From: Isoetes taiwanensis
Lineage: Eukaryota > Streptophyta > Lycopodiopsida > Isoetales > Isoetaceae
NCBI GenBank assembly: GCA_021234155.1
Contig: JAJEKV010000099.1
Location: forward strand, 2,486,165-2,550,164
Direction of reading: 5' to 3'
DNA: 64,000 nt
The translations under genes were made by a program, and so were the position numbers. The notes beneath the pieces were generated by a model. That model saw only the letters and a list, made by a program, of their open reading frames with translations, searched no databases and had not been told where the DNA came from. Below are positions 13,061 through 24,539 of this stretch, in pieces. Positions within the stretch are counted from its first letter, which is position 1. Each line of letters begins with the position of its first letter.

Positions 13061-13590
13061 GGGGATAGGTTCAGACGTATGAAATTATTTTTTCAGACGA
13101 TAAAGTACAAAAATACGTATTTTGGGAAAAATAATTATTTTTCGTATTTAATACCACGGCCGGAAAAATTTTCGCTGTAAGCCGAAACCTTTAGTTTAAA
13201 CTACGCCGAAAAAAATTAAATTTTTTTTTTTTTTCGCATAAGCGAAACCTTCCGGTTTAACGCTGAAACAGCTTCAGCGTAGTTTAAACTAAAGGTTTTC
13301 GCTTTACAAAAAAAAAAAATATTTGAATTTTTTGGCGTGTTTAAACCTTCAGTTTAAACTACCGCCAAAAAGTTCGCGTAGTTTAAAAAAAAGGTTCCGC
13401 TTACGCCGAAAAAAAAAAAAAAAAATTTTTGGCGAAGTTTAAACCGAAGGTTTCACTTACGCCAAATTTTTTCGATGCCTGAAATTCTTTTGGACGTATT
13501 TTTGACGTATTAAACGTCAAATTTGTGCCAGATCAAACGAAAAATAATGTGATAATTATAAAACGTGATACAAGATTGAACCTATCCCCG
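13061..13590. mobile_element. hAT-like MITE, copy 1 (degenerate ends)
   Basis: The element starts GGGGATAGGTTCAG and ends GAACCTATCCCC, giving inverted ends of about 12 bp shared with the MITE at 28734-29280. Both copies also share the inner left motif ACGTATGAAAT. The interior holds repeated palindromic GTTTAAAC cores and A/T runs and has no coding capacity. An 8-bp target duplication is not clean here: aaccaggc on the left and aaccgtag on the right share only part, possibly because of sequence error at CAG. Confidence 0.6.
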
Positions 13591-13719
13591 AACCGTAGTG
13601 TTGTATCGATCCTTGATACTATAAATCAAATCCTCGTTTTATTTGTTGGCATGAGCCTTACTAAGAGCATGAGGAGCCGTGATATGTCCGTGAGATGCAA
13701 TGGAAGTGTTCCCATGGCC

Positions 13720-13905
13720 CTTGATACGGTCGCCTAATGGATTCTCCAACTCTCTTTGAACGTTTTGAACAAAGACAATCAAGTAATATCTTGTACTGTG
13801 GTCCGAGTTGATGGTCGCCCGGGGAAGTGTATTTGAACTAGAACCGGCCGAAGTATTTGAACTAGGAGGAGCGAAAGGTCCATGCATAAGGAAAATCCAT
13901 GGCAC
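13720..13905 (-). pseudogene. ORF-H N-terminal fragment, copy 1
   Basis: This is the counterpart of the N-terminus of the histone-fold ORF at 38.99 kb. It shares the Ser/Asn-rich repeat SSNT and the VQNVQRELENPL block. The homology stops at about 13720, after which the sequence is unrelated to the intact copy. The MITE lies just beyond that, so only the first about 60 codons survive here. The shared peptide is read in two frames, showing at least one indel relative to the other copy. Confidence 0.6.
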
Positions 13906-13909
13906 TAGA

Positions 13910-15815
13910 ACGAGAGAAAATTAAGTAATTAGCAAATGATATATTACTCTCCCTATAAAACGATTCTCAACATACATAATTCAAAACGCCAAAGCTGCGT
14001 TTTGTTTTTTTTTCACGTATCTATTTCACTTTCGGCCGCTGGCGATTTGTATAGAACCGTATGAAATAGAAAAGCCGAACTAAAAATGCGCCTGGCGCGC
14101 TTTGATTAACTTAGTGGAAAATCGGAACCCAAAATCGCCATTCTAACATATTATTCTAACAGAATGCATAATGCAGAATGCATAATGCAGAATTCAAAAT
14201 ATGAAGCCAGTGAATATGAAGGCAGTAGAATAGAATAGAATAGAATGAAGGCAGATAGAGCAGATATATAATAATAATACTTCTTGTTTAGTTCATTATT
14301 TAGTTCATTGTTTTAGTTCATTATTTAGAGCAGATAGAGCAAGATCATAGAGCAAGATCATAGTTCATTATTTAGTTCATTGTTTTGGTTCATTATTTAG
14401 AGCAGATAGAGCAAGATCATACAGCAAGATCATAGAGCAAGATCAAAATAGCAATAGAACATGTTTATAAGCAATAGATGGTATTTATAAACAATAGATC
14501 TATATATGAAGGTGCTAGGGCAGTATAGGATTGATGCATCTAAAAGTCACCTTGATTAACCCTGAAGCTCTTATAACGTATAAAGAAACGAGTCAAGCGT
14601 ATAGAAACGTAACTTTCAAATACTAGAATAAAAACAAGAATAAGATAAATGACTTTAAGTAAAGAACATGAAATACTAACCTCCAAATACGACTTCAATA
14701 TGAGAAGCCGAGAGCTTTGTAGAAACCTTTGAGCGTAACAACCTGGATAAGCCGAAAGAAGCCAATAGCGATGATTTCAGCCAGAGCAAGTCAATAGCGG
14801 ATGATTTGAGCCGAGAAGAAGCCGAGATACCTTGGAGCCGAAAATCAAAACCCCGGCCGAGAAACCTTTGAGAAATCAAAACCCCACGGGCCGAGAAACC
14901 TTTGTAGAAATAAAACCCCGGGCCGAAAACCACAGAGAAAAGCAGAAGATTGTAGAAGACAAAGCAGAAGATTGTAGAAGCCGAAAAGCCACAGAGAAAA
15001 AGCCAGAAAAATGCCAGAGAAAAAGCCTGAAAACTCGAAAGCAGGAAGCCAGAAGCCAGAAAAAATTACTTACCGAAAGCTCGAAATGCTTTGGATGAAA
15101 GCCGAGAAGCTTAAAAATCGAGAAGCACACCGTGATTGTAAGCGCAATCGAGATTGCCGAAAAATCAGAGATTGTGGAGAGAAATCGAAAGTTCGAAGGG
15201 AGTATGAAGTTCGAAAGTTCGCATGCACCAAAAGTTTGAAAAGGAGTGTAAACCTAATGTAATAACTACTTTAAAATATCTGCATCACAAGCCATAATAA
15301 TAATCCAGCCAAAAATTTATTACAACGTTTAGAAGTTTTAAGTTCTAAAACTTAACTTTTAACCTTAATACTTTTAAGCTTAGTACTTTTAACCTAAACT
15401 TTTAACTTTAACCTTAGTACTTCTAACCTTAACTTTTAAGTTTTAAGCTTTAAGTTTTAGAAGTTTTAAGTTTTAGAAGTTTAAAGGTTATATTTATTTA
15501 AGGTTAGAAGTTTTAACCTTAGAACTTCTAAAACTTACATTTTAACCTTAATACTTTTAACCTAAACTCATCACCTTAACCTTAGTACTTCTAACCTTAA
15601 CTTATAACCTATAATAACCTACCTTAAAACTTCTAACCTATAATAACCTATAATTAACTTCTAACCTAAAAATTGCTAACCTATAATAACCTCAAAAGTT
15701 TTTTCTAAGGTTACAACATTTAAGGTTATTATAAGTTAATATATTATAGGTTAACTCATGCTAGGGAGATGTTATTTGGATATGCTCTCTTACTATATGT
15801 TTTTATGCATTTTAG
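13910..15815. promoter_or_regulatory. Divergent intergenic spacer between ORF-H and DUF7869 gene, copy 1
   Basis: About 1.9 kb separates the start of the minus-strand ORF-H from the plus-strand DUF7869 exon, and the whole spacer is kept in both copies. It contains the 11-bp palindrome GCGCCTGGCGC (14088-14098), a tandem about 95-bp repeat built from TTCATTATTTAG and AGAGCAAGATCATA (14284-14445), a GCCGAGAA-rich segment (14700-15130) and an AT-rich array of AACCTTA-type words (15318-15760). A branch/acceptor-like tgcattttag ends at 15815. I infer a shared two-way promoter and 5' intron region. Confidence 0.5.
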
Positions 15816-15824
15816 GTCAATGGC

Positions 15825-18737
15825 ATGCAAAATGCTAAATCCCCCAAGGCCCCCAATGATGCTGATCAAGGCAAGGAAAAATCCACAACTAATGAAGATG
15901 ACAAAGATGATGGCAAAGGAAAGGAAAAGACCAGAAATGAAAAGGATGATGCCAAAGGAAAGGAAATTGTACTTTATACTCGGGTCGATTGGAAAAACAA
16001 AAAGGTCAAGATATTGCATGCATGCAACAGAGAGGCAGTAGGAGAAGGGATTATTGTTCTAGCAGATCCTATCAATGCAAAGGAACGATGAAAGATTAGG
16101 GGAGGACAGGTTAGGTGTGGCAATCTCAAAATTATATGACAATTGGAAGGAAAAGGGTTCAGGCAAACAAGAATGCCTTGCTTGTGTGAAGCAACTAGAG
16201 GTTCCAACTATTGTTGCATGGCCTAGGGACAAGATTCAACCGAGGGGAACTACACGCTTCCTATAGATGTAGAACCATTGTCAATAATGTTCACACAAAG
16301 TAGCAAGAGGCCACTTCCAACTTTCAAACATTATCCCACCAAAAGATGCAAGTCGATTATGATTGTTCTCCGAAGCCTTGATGAAGGTTAGAGGAAGTAA
16401 ATGTTGTTGGGCCTCCTGTATTAGAATGTTCACAATAGAGGAGATGGTGGTAGCAAGAGCTACATATCAGGAACATAAGTGTGATAGCAGGAGGAATTTC
16501 ATGTACACCATATTTGGCTATGCAATTCAGGATGAAAGATCAAAGAAGAAAAGATTCCCATTGAATGGAAAGTGGATATGTTCAAAAGCATGGATGGCTA
16601 TACATGGAATTCCAACCTCTTCTTGGCACAACTGGCAAAAGAGACATGAAAATGGTAGTAAAATTGCATTGCATGGGAACACCGGCCCCGGTAAGGCCTA
16701 CCTCAAGAACTATAGCCGCAAAAGAAATATTTGAAAGATATGTGGATTTCAATGCGAAAAACATGCCACATAAGAGTAAGAAGGATGAACAGGGGTAGAG
16801 TTATTGTTGAAAAGAGATTACCATCCCATTGTACCCGGAAGAGCATATTAGAGGAAATAAATGCATTGCTTTCTGGAACTTGAGTGGCCTCTATATCCCA
16901 GCCCTCAGTTTTAGTAGGCTATGGAATAAGCATTTCAAGCATGTGACCATAGCAACTTCAAAACAACTTTGCCAAGTGCAATTTATGTGCTAAGCTGAAG
17001 GAGACACTAGATAAGACCGTGGCAACCAAGTCTAAGGGCAAAGATAAGGGAACATATGAAGGACCATATGACGATCGACTATCATGTAGATCAACTTTAT
17101 TGGATGTGGAGGACCTTATCTCGCAATGGAACCTAATAACTATTTATGTATTATACATGATAAAATGGACCAACAGAAGACTTGTCTTCCACAATTCAAG
17201 TACATTCCTAAGTCATGTGGAAGATCATACCCTTTGCAGATTTCAATGACTGGGGCAATATTGCATGGGCAGTCTCAGACCTATTATGGCCATTTCAGTT
17301 TAGAGTTGTAGAGTGATGGTCCAGATTTTCACATTGAGAGTATCATGAGGTGTTTAAGAAACTATGAGAAGGGTTACAATGGTCACCTACAGGATCCTAC
17401 AGCTAGCCAGGCACTACATAGTGCATTGTTGGATGGAACCCCTAATAGTATTGAAAAGTTTAGCAAGGCAAGATTTAGGAGGAATGGACCTAATGAACAT
17501 GTTGGAGCTTCAACATCTCGTGCTAAACCTCGAGATCTGCCCAGAAAGCTCCTCTTGCAACTAGATAATTGTGCTGGTCAAAATAAGAACAGGTGGATGT
17601 TTTCTTTCCTATCCTACTTAACAGCTGTGGGTATTTTTGAAAGAGTCAATTTGGGGTTCCTAATGCCCGAACATACTCGTGAGGATGTGGATGCATTGTT
17701 TGGAAAATATAGTCATGTATTGAGACAGCAGACAGTTACCAACTTTCCCAGGCTATTGAAAATATTTCATGGATGTACAAATCCATCTCCTATAGGATCT
17801 ATCATAGAAGAAGTGCCTGATTGGAAGAGTTTTGTGGATGGTTATGCTCTCGACATGGAAGGTCATTCTAGACCTCTTCAATTCACTTTTTGGGTGAGAG
17901 AAGGGATTCCAATCATGCAATGGAAAATGAGACCTTCAGAGGAGAAGTGGAGAGGTGGGGCAGAAATTTGGCACAGGGATGCAAATGGCAAGCCTATGAT
18001 AGCTCCTGGTCAACCAAAAGCTCTAAAACCAACTGAAGAAGTCAAGCAATTGGGCTTGACTAAGGATAGCATCAATGACTACATCAAGCATTGGCAAACT
18101 AATTCAGATGAGACTAATCGTGCATTGATAGATTATTGGAAGAAGGTGATCAACTTGTTGGATGAGGTAGACACATCCTCTAAAGAGCCGAAAAGAAGGG
18201 TGGTTCCCTAAAAGTAAGTGGAAAACATTAGTCGGGTGCACGAAGATGATGGTACCATTAGTAGCATTGTGAAGGCATATGCTCCTCCTCAATCTGATAA
18301 ACACTATGTTGGTCCTAAGAAGGATAGGCCAAGATATTTAGGCATGGATTGTTATGAACCTTCTACTGACGTGGAGTGCCACCAATTTGTAGTAGTAAAA
18401 CTAGCAGATCTAGAGACCTATCCAAAGGTGGTTGGGATACACTATCTCGGATATTTGCAAAGAAGAAGGTGATGTTAACTTCAATAAGGTGCTGCGTGGA
18501 ATGGTGGTGTCCAAAGACATCAGTTGAGTAATGTCACCGATAAAGAAAGATATTCAGATTGTTGGACAAAGAGGTGGAGGAGAAATCCAAGTGATCCCCG
18601 ATCTTTGGCTAGACATTGAAACCGTATTGTACTGTGGGACTCCAAAACTATTCCTAGTAAAACAAATGAGAGTTACAATACCTCGTGATGTAAGGAATAA
18701 GGTTCTCATATCCTTGGGGATGCTAGTGGACAAATGA
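15825..18737 (+). pseudogene. DUF7869-type transposon-associated protein, copy 1 (frameshifted)
   Basis: The exon follows an acceptor (tgcattttag at 15815). The N-terminal part is charged (EDDKDDGKGKEK), then has a GEGIIVLADP block and PTIVAWPRDKI near residue 150. A Cys-containing segment follows (CCWASCIRMF, then FPLNGKWICSKAW), then FKHVTIAT with a CNLC-like pair. The long open frame at 17345-18211 carries LLLQLDNCAGQNKNRW and FLMPEHTREDVDALFGKYS. In DUF7869 proteins the DNC and HTxEDxD positions are conserved, consistent with an RNase-H-like core. The end is PDVRNKV-like, with stop at 18737 and an AATAAA signal at about 18770. At least six frame changes interrupt it; most fall where the second copy differs at CAG/CTG/CCGG sites. 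Biochemical role unknown. Confidence 0.65.
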
Positions 18738-18766
18738 AAAACAGTTACTATGTATCTTTTCTACAG

Positions 18767-18776
18767 TTAATAAAAG
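18767..18776 (+). terminator. Poly(A) signal of DUF7869 gene, copy 1
   Basis: TTAATAAAAG lies about 30 bases after the stop codon, the usual place for a polyadenylation signal, and is kept unchanged in the second copy. Confidence 0.5.
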
Positions 18777-19139
18777 TTGTGTACTACTTGAGTTCCATGA
18801 TATATGATTTTGTAATTTGAAGTTAAGGTGTGAATTTAATTTTTTCGTGTGTGATTATATGTTAACGTCTATTCTAGTCTAAGGGCAACAAAGTTACAAA
18901 AAAAGTGAATTTAACAAAGTTACTAAAAAAGTGCAATATAAAATTTATCCCAAAATTAAGACATAATCCCAATTTAATTGAATGATGGTTGCTCATTGTC
19001 CAACAGTATCAGTATACCAATGACATTGCAAAAGCACTACATGCAATGAACCAAGACAAACATGTAAAACATAAAAAGAAATAAAACAATATTAAAAAAT
19101 AGTGAGTAGGTTAATTAACTACACTATAAATAACATTGT

Positions 19140-20990
19140 TATCTACATGTAAATCGACAAACCTATATTCAAGATTCTTGTCCTCTTTCATTGTAGTAAA
19201 AATCATAGCTTCAGTGATTATGTACACTTCAGCAATGGATCCCTCTGGACGTGCCATGTTACGAACATATTACTTAAGGTGTTTTAGGAATCTCTCAATA
19301 GGGTACATTCATCGTACAGTCACGGGCCCACAAATAGCTATTTCTTCAACTATATGTATGATGAGATGAGTCGTAATCATGAAAAATGATGGCGAAAAAT
19401 GCTTCTCAAGCAAGCATAACACATTCACTGCTTCCAACTTTAGGGTACTCATCTCACTTAAGTGAATTTCTTTTGCAGTAATTTGCCTTTAAACAAAGCA
19501 CTTAATCTTACTATTGACATTCTTTCTCGTTCCCCTAGACATCCATGTATAGCCAAAGGAAGGAACTATTGAAGAAGAATATGATAATCATGCGATTTCA
19601 TGGATTTCAGCTTTCCATTTGCAATACATTTTTTAAAGTTGGAGGACAATCCTATTGGAGGTTTCACACTCTGTATAGCAGTAAAGAAAGCTTCTTTTTC
19701 CTCTTTTGTAAGAACATATGGAGCATGAGGTAAAACCACTTTACCGTTTTGTGATTGGGACCAAAGGGACTCTCGTATTCCAACCTCTTTCATGTCTTCT
19801 CGTACCTTTTCATTGTCCTTGTCAACATCTCCAAGTATTGTCTTAACTAGATTTTCAGCAACATTCTTCTCCACATGCATTGCATCCCAGGGTGTTTCGA
19901 ATAAGAAGATACTGTAATACAAAGTAACATGGTATAATATATATAAATTGCATGTAAAGATACAAGTAACGAAGTGCGTATACAAGCAAAACATACCTCC
20001 CAATAATTAAGGTCGTAAAATATAGAAAGATGTTTCCATCCCGTCTTTTTGTTGGATCATCATCATTTTTCTTTTTAGACAATTTTCTCCATTCTTCCTT
20101 TTCCTCAACCCATTTCCGTATATCACTAGGTGTCACAAGATTTGGAGGTGTTCCGGATTCAATGTTTCCGTCAAACGTTTTCATTTTTCGGAAACTATGA
20201 TCAACAGGAAGATATCGGCGATGGCCTGCATAAATAAATTTTCTAAGACTGCTAGATTTACGAACATGAATATCAGGTCCACACAAGGGACATGCTCGAT
20301 ATCCATGGGTTACACATCCGGCTAGTAAACCATAAGCAGGAAAATCATGTATGGTCCACATGATCATCGCACGCAAAGTGAATTCCCTCTCCAAAGCTGG
20401 CCTGCTGAAGTCACTTGCTTTTACTCCTTCCCAAAGCTTATAGAAATCTTCCACAATAAGGTGCATGTAGACATCAATTTTTGAGGAAGGTACTTGCTGC
20501 GGTCCAGGAATCAATAATATCAACATAATGAAATGTAGCTTCATGGCTAACCATGGCTCAATGTTGTAATTGATCAACATAACTGGCCAAGTACTCCAGT
20601 TAGACCTCATCTCGCTAAATGGACTTACACCATCAAATGCCAATCCAAATCTGATGTTGCGAGGGTCTTCAGCAAAGTCAGGCCACCTATTGTTGATGTG
20701 ATGCCATGCTGGTGAATTCGAGACATACCGACATATGCCATCCGTGCTTATATTGTTAGCATGCCATGTCATGTGTCTTGCCATTGATGGGTGTTCATAC
20801 AATTTTAATAGTCGAGGAATGATAGGGAAGTAACACACAACTTTACGCGCACTAGGTTTGCCGTTTTACCCCATCGACTTCCTTGGCATTTTTCATTTGG
20901 GCAAGAGTCCAGATGAGCATACTTCCCCCGATAAAGAATACACATAATGCTATAATTTATATTCATAAGGTACAATATTTGTACAATCAA
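19140..20990 (-). pseudogene. TNP2-type (CACTA/EnSpm) transposase with DUF4218 tail
   Basis: Reading from 20990 down: YRGKYAHLDSCPN, the N-terminal zinc-binding step of TNP2 proteins; CYFPIIPRLLKLY after one frame change; then FGLAFDGVSPFSEMRSNWSTWPV, MLILLIPGP, KIDVYMHLIVEDFYKLWEGV, MWTIHDFPAYGLLAGC and ACPLCGPD, all in the order typical of Transposase_21. An intron-like gap is followed at about 19.9 kb by ETPWDAMHVEKNVAENL and PPIGLSSNFKKC. The tail to 19140 is a DUF4218 remnant: IVEEIAICGPV, MYPIERFLKHLK and VRNMARPEGSIAEVYI, with two stops where Trp and Gln are expected. The enzyme would cut and paste CACTA-type elements. Frame changes and stops make it inactive as written. It is convergent with the DUF7869 gene. 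Confidence 0.85.
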
Positions 20991-21007
20991 TAATAGAGAG
21001 AAAAAGT

Positions 21008-21113
21008 TTTAATCTATTCCTGGAATCTTTTATATGCCGGGTTGTCTTCCAAAAACTTTTTCACTTGTGCTGTGCCAACTGTTCGCCCCAAGTTTCTGAG
21101 AATATAGGTGGCC
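21008..21113 (-). pseudogene. C-terminal fragment of ORF-C, cut off by CACTA-2
   Basis: Minus-strand codons read TYILRNLGRTVGTAQVKKF and end in RFQE-stop at about 21008, just upstream of the TNP2 zinc-binding exon. At 21114 the frame is interrupted by CACTA-2 and resumes at 26696 across the GCC target duplication. It could equally be an upstream exon of TNP2. No domain recognised. Confidence 0.45.
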
Positions 21114-21699
21114 CACTACAAGAGGATAGCCATTTTTCATCACTTTAATATCACTTGAAATCTCAAAAAACATTAAGTGATATAAATAGTGATATTAAAG
21201 TATAGTGATACTATCAATGACACAAATTCTATCATCTATAGCATCATCAGCATCATCATAAATATGGTCAACAATTATACCAGCACTAATTGATGACGAT
21301 ATATGTGTTGGTAATAGCGTCATGAATAATATCAGATATTGCATCAAGCTTACTATCAATAATTGTTCAAATTGTGTTAATGACAATACAAGTGTTATAG
21401 CTTTTACCAGTTATAGTATCACTAATAGCTTCATTTATAATATCACATATTTAGAATATTATAACAGTGACACTATGTATGTTGCTAATAGCATCATAGA
21501 TACTATCACAACTTACATCACTCTTACTATCAATACTTATTGTAATTGTAATAATGATAATACACTTGTTAATGTTTATGACAATTGTAATATCACTTCT
21601 ATTGTCCCTTCTTCGATTATTGTGTCATTATCTAAAAATGATACCGGACGTGTCTTTGTTAGAGTATATATTGCAGCATCATGTGTGTGACAATAAGTA

Positions 21700-23980
21700 T
21701 CAATCGTGAGTCAATATTACTTAATTGTATTATTGATTCATTTCACCACTAGTTTCATTGGCTACTATTGTCAATGTCATGGAACACATTGAGAGTCTAA
21801 TCATCACGCAACACATTGAGAGTTTAATCGTCACAATGCAAGCCTTCATATATGGATTGTCTAGTTTATTTCTTGAAGGGTAAGGACAATGTCATGTAAG
21901 ACATTGCGAGTTTATGACGCAATCTAAGGTAACGCCACCATGAGACATGAACAATTGGACAATTTTAATAGATAGATAGTACTTTAAAGTCACGCCACTA
22001 GGCATCATCCAACTAAACATGTGACCATACACCACACTACATTGCTCGATTGGGCCCTGCCCCCAACCACTTTACATTGCGTCTGTGGATTTTGACACCC
22101 ACAGTTCAGAGTGCGAGACCTACAGTTGCTCGACCTAGTGTGTTACCACTAGACTAAATACCCAGAGGTTAACTTAGTAAATATGTGAAAAGGGTGAATG
22201 GTCCCGACCATGGAAATTTTTTCATAATGGATTAAGGTTACTATTTTAATGCATTGACTAAGTTAAAAAAGGCAACAACAGAAATAACATAAGCACAAAA
22301 GCAATGAAGATAGAGATACAATGTGCAATATTCCCTGCTAATAATTTTCTAACGAATGCGATACGTGAACTAAGACAACAATGTTTTGCAGCATCTTGTC
22401 ATTCCTGAAGCAAAATTCTCCACGACAAAACGGATCGTACCAAAGAATTCCTACAATCTTCTAACTATGTACATAGCAAGGTGGAACATGTCTAGTGCAT
22501 ATGTGTAAGAAAGTTCTCAAGTTTTGAGCTGATTCAAATGGACTAGCATATTAGAGTAATTTATTGGTTGTTTTGATGCAAGCTTTTGATGGTACCTTTT
22601 GCAATTGTCTCTTTGTTCAATCCCTTCAGCGTCATCTCTTTACAGCCCACGTCAGACATGGCTATTAGGCATTGCCATTTTTTAACCATATTATTTTGGT
22701 TTGTCAAGAGTACTTATTATTGGCTGTTTTTATACTAACTATCTTCTAACTATTTACGGTCTTGTGCCTGGTGGAAGCTCTAAACTTCATATAGCAGAAT
22801 GGTTTTTTGCACCAAAATTTGATTTGAGTTGTAAACTCGTTCTATCACTTTGTAGTCAATAGAAAGCAGCAACTCAGACCCTAATTATGGAGAATTAATC
22901 ATGCATAAAAGGAACAAATAGGGTCCAGACAAAATAGGGTTTGGACAATTGGAATTATTTGAAGATGAAAAACCATATACATAGCCCCTCCTTGTTTTGC
23001 ATCTATTCTTGCTGTAAGGGAAGATCCAATCCTTTGCTTCTTCAAAAGAAAGCTTGAAAGTTTTTCTTGTATTGCCATATATACTCCTCTGTTCCCAGCC
23101 AACCAGGTAGGAGGCTCAGCCCCTTGATGCAGATAACGAAATGAGAGAGAAAGGTGGGAATTTGGCATCAGAAGCTGATGTCATGTAGGAAAATGCATTA
23201 GCCCAAGAAATCCAAGCAGAGGTTCCATGGAAAGGGTCTATAGATGGATAAAAAATGTCGAGGATTCTCCGGGCTTGAATATGAAAAAATTGTTCTCTAA
23301 TGGTGCAATTGAAGATGATCTATAAAATGAAATTCCTAGACCATGCTAGTATTGTTTGCAATATAAATTTTCTATCATATGATGAGTTAGAAGGGGTGCC
23401 TACTGAAAGAAATTGGCATCTACCTCTTCTATGATTCAATTCTTTGCTAAGACTGCAGATTGCAGTGGCATTATGGTCTTCCAAGCTAATGCACACAAAA
23501 CCACCCATTTGCGATAGGCCTGAGTGAAATTAGGAGGGAAGACGGAATATATAGAACCCATAATGGATATATGTCAGGTCAAGTTAACGTTCGGATATTA
23601 ATTGCTCCGTCCAGTTCCCCTGCGGCTGTAGCTCCCAAGTTATTGGGCTTATTGTGAGTTTTTTATTGATTTGATTTGGAAGAATCTAGACGTGTCTTAG
23701 AGCCTCATCTCGATTTCTTGACACCCAAGTTGAAGGGATGATTGATATGTCTAAATAAATCATCCCAACCATATTATGGTATCTAAAATACATGCTATCC
23801 CCATAAGGTCCGCAAAAGATCATATGGGTTCTTTTTAATGGTGTATGGTTTTTATTTTTAAGGTGTAGGGTTGGTTTTGGTTTTTTTTGGGGGGGCTAAT
23901 GGTCTTTTGTTAGCAAAAGCATGGGCGTCACATGCGTTGCTTCTGTTGGACGAAGAGGAGGGTTTATTGTCCTTATCTGG
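21700..23980. other. CACTA-2 interior, left part; no supported gene
   Basis: Small ORFs only (for example minus 22899-23168, plus/minus 23.3-23.5 kb), none with a recognised domain. A short direct repeat of the phrase containing CACATTGAGAGT lies at 21780-21840. Confidence 0.4.
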
Positions 23981-23984
23981 AGGT

Positions 23985-24353
23985 GAGGCAGAGAGCGATG
24001 GCAGTGCACTTGTTGAAGAGAAGAGATGACACTGATTTGGGTTCGTCGCGGTTCAACTCCCCGGCCATTATATCTTCTTATACAGATTTTTGCGTTTAGG
24101 GATGGTTTCGGTTCTTGCTTGACTTTTTTATTTCGAATTTCCTTCCAGATTTGTTTGCAGATGGCGTTTAGAGACAATTTCAATTGTTGCTTCACTTTTT
24201 TATTTCGAATTCCGTTCCAGAGTTGCTTGGATGTGATTTTGTTCTTCCTTCTGCTTTCGGATTTGCTTGCATGTGATTTTGTGCTTCCGGATTTGATTGC
24301 ATGTGATTTTGTTCTTCCATCTGCGTAATCCAATGGTTCAGTTAAAAAAAAAA
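23985..24353 (+). mobile_element. Possible tRNA-derived SINE with poly(A) tail
   Basis: GGTTCAACTCC at 24050-24060 matches the RNA polymerase III B box exactly, and a weak A-box-like TGGCAGTGCA lies about 50 bases upstream. The body holds two imperfect about 73-bp tandem units (24087-24230) and three copies of the CATGTGATTTTGT phrase. It ends in a run of ten A (24344-24353). I could not find a clear target duplication, so identity is tentative. Confidence 0.35.
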
Positions 24354-24381
24354 CATAAGGTATGGGTTAGAGATAAGGTAT

Positions 24382-24533
24382 GGGATAGCAACCTATCCTT
24401 TATAGGTTGCTATCCCCAATAGGATAGCAACCTATATAAGATAGGGGTATGTTATGGAAGAGGTAATTTTCACCGCCTCAAAATTTCGCAGTGAAATTTC
24501 CTGGCGGACTGCGAAATTTTTAGGCGGTGAAAA
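24382..24533. repeat. Two strong hairpins in CACTA-2
   Basis: GGGATAGCAACCTAT (24382-24396) pairs exactly with ATAGGTTGCTATCCC (24402-24416). A second, longer stem pairs TTTTCACCGCCT plus AAATTTCGCAGT (24467-24492) with ACTGCGAAATTT plus AGGCGGTGAAAA (24508-24533) with one mismatch. They may be small fold-back insertions. Confidence 0.75.
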
Positions 24534-24539
24534 TTTCCT

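Larger units (their letters stand above)
13720..19403. repeat. Large direct repeat, copy 1 (5.68 kb)
   Basis: This block matches 38813-44469 in the same orientation along its whole length. It holds the first exon of ORF-H (minus), the divergent spacer, the DUF7869 gene (plus) and the DUF4218 tail of TNP2 (minus). Both outer breakpoints cut through coding sequence, so these are not LTRs; they look like a truncated tandem duplication or two head-to-tail element copies. Confidence 0.9.

Noticed and set aside
15318-15760. AACCTTA-rich AT array as an interstitial telomere or satellite
   Set aside because: The words vary in spacing and sequence and do not form a regular TTTAGGG-type array. They lie in a promoter/intron region kept in both copies.
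21322-21690. 122-codon Asn/Thr/Ile-rich plus ORF at the left of CACTA-2
   Set aside because: It is a translation of the ATCACT/ACTATA subterminal repeats.
22899-23168. Minus-strand 89-codon ORF in CACTA-2 as a gene
   Set aside because: No domain, no homologous context and no partner exons. Composition is not distinguishable from chance.
24041-24070. A genuine tRNA gene around the GGTTCAACTCC box
   Set aside because: No acceptor stem or anticodon arm can be folded around it; at most a SINE head.
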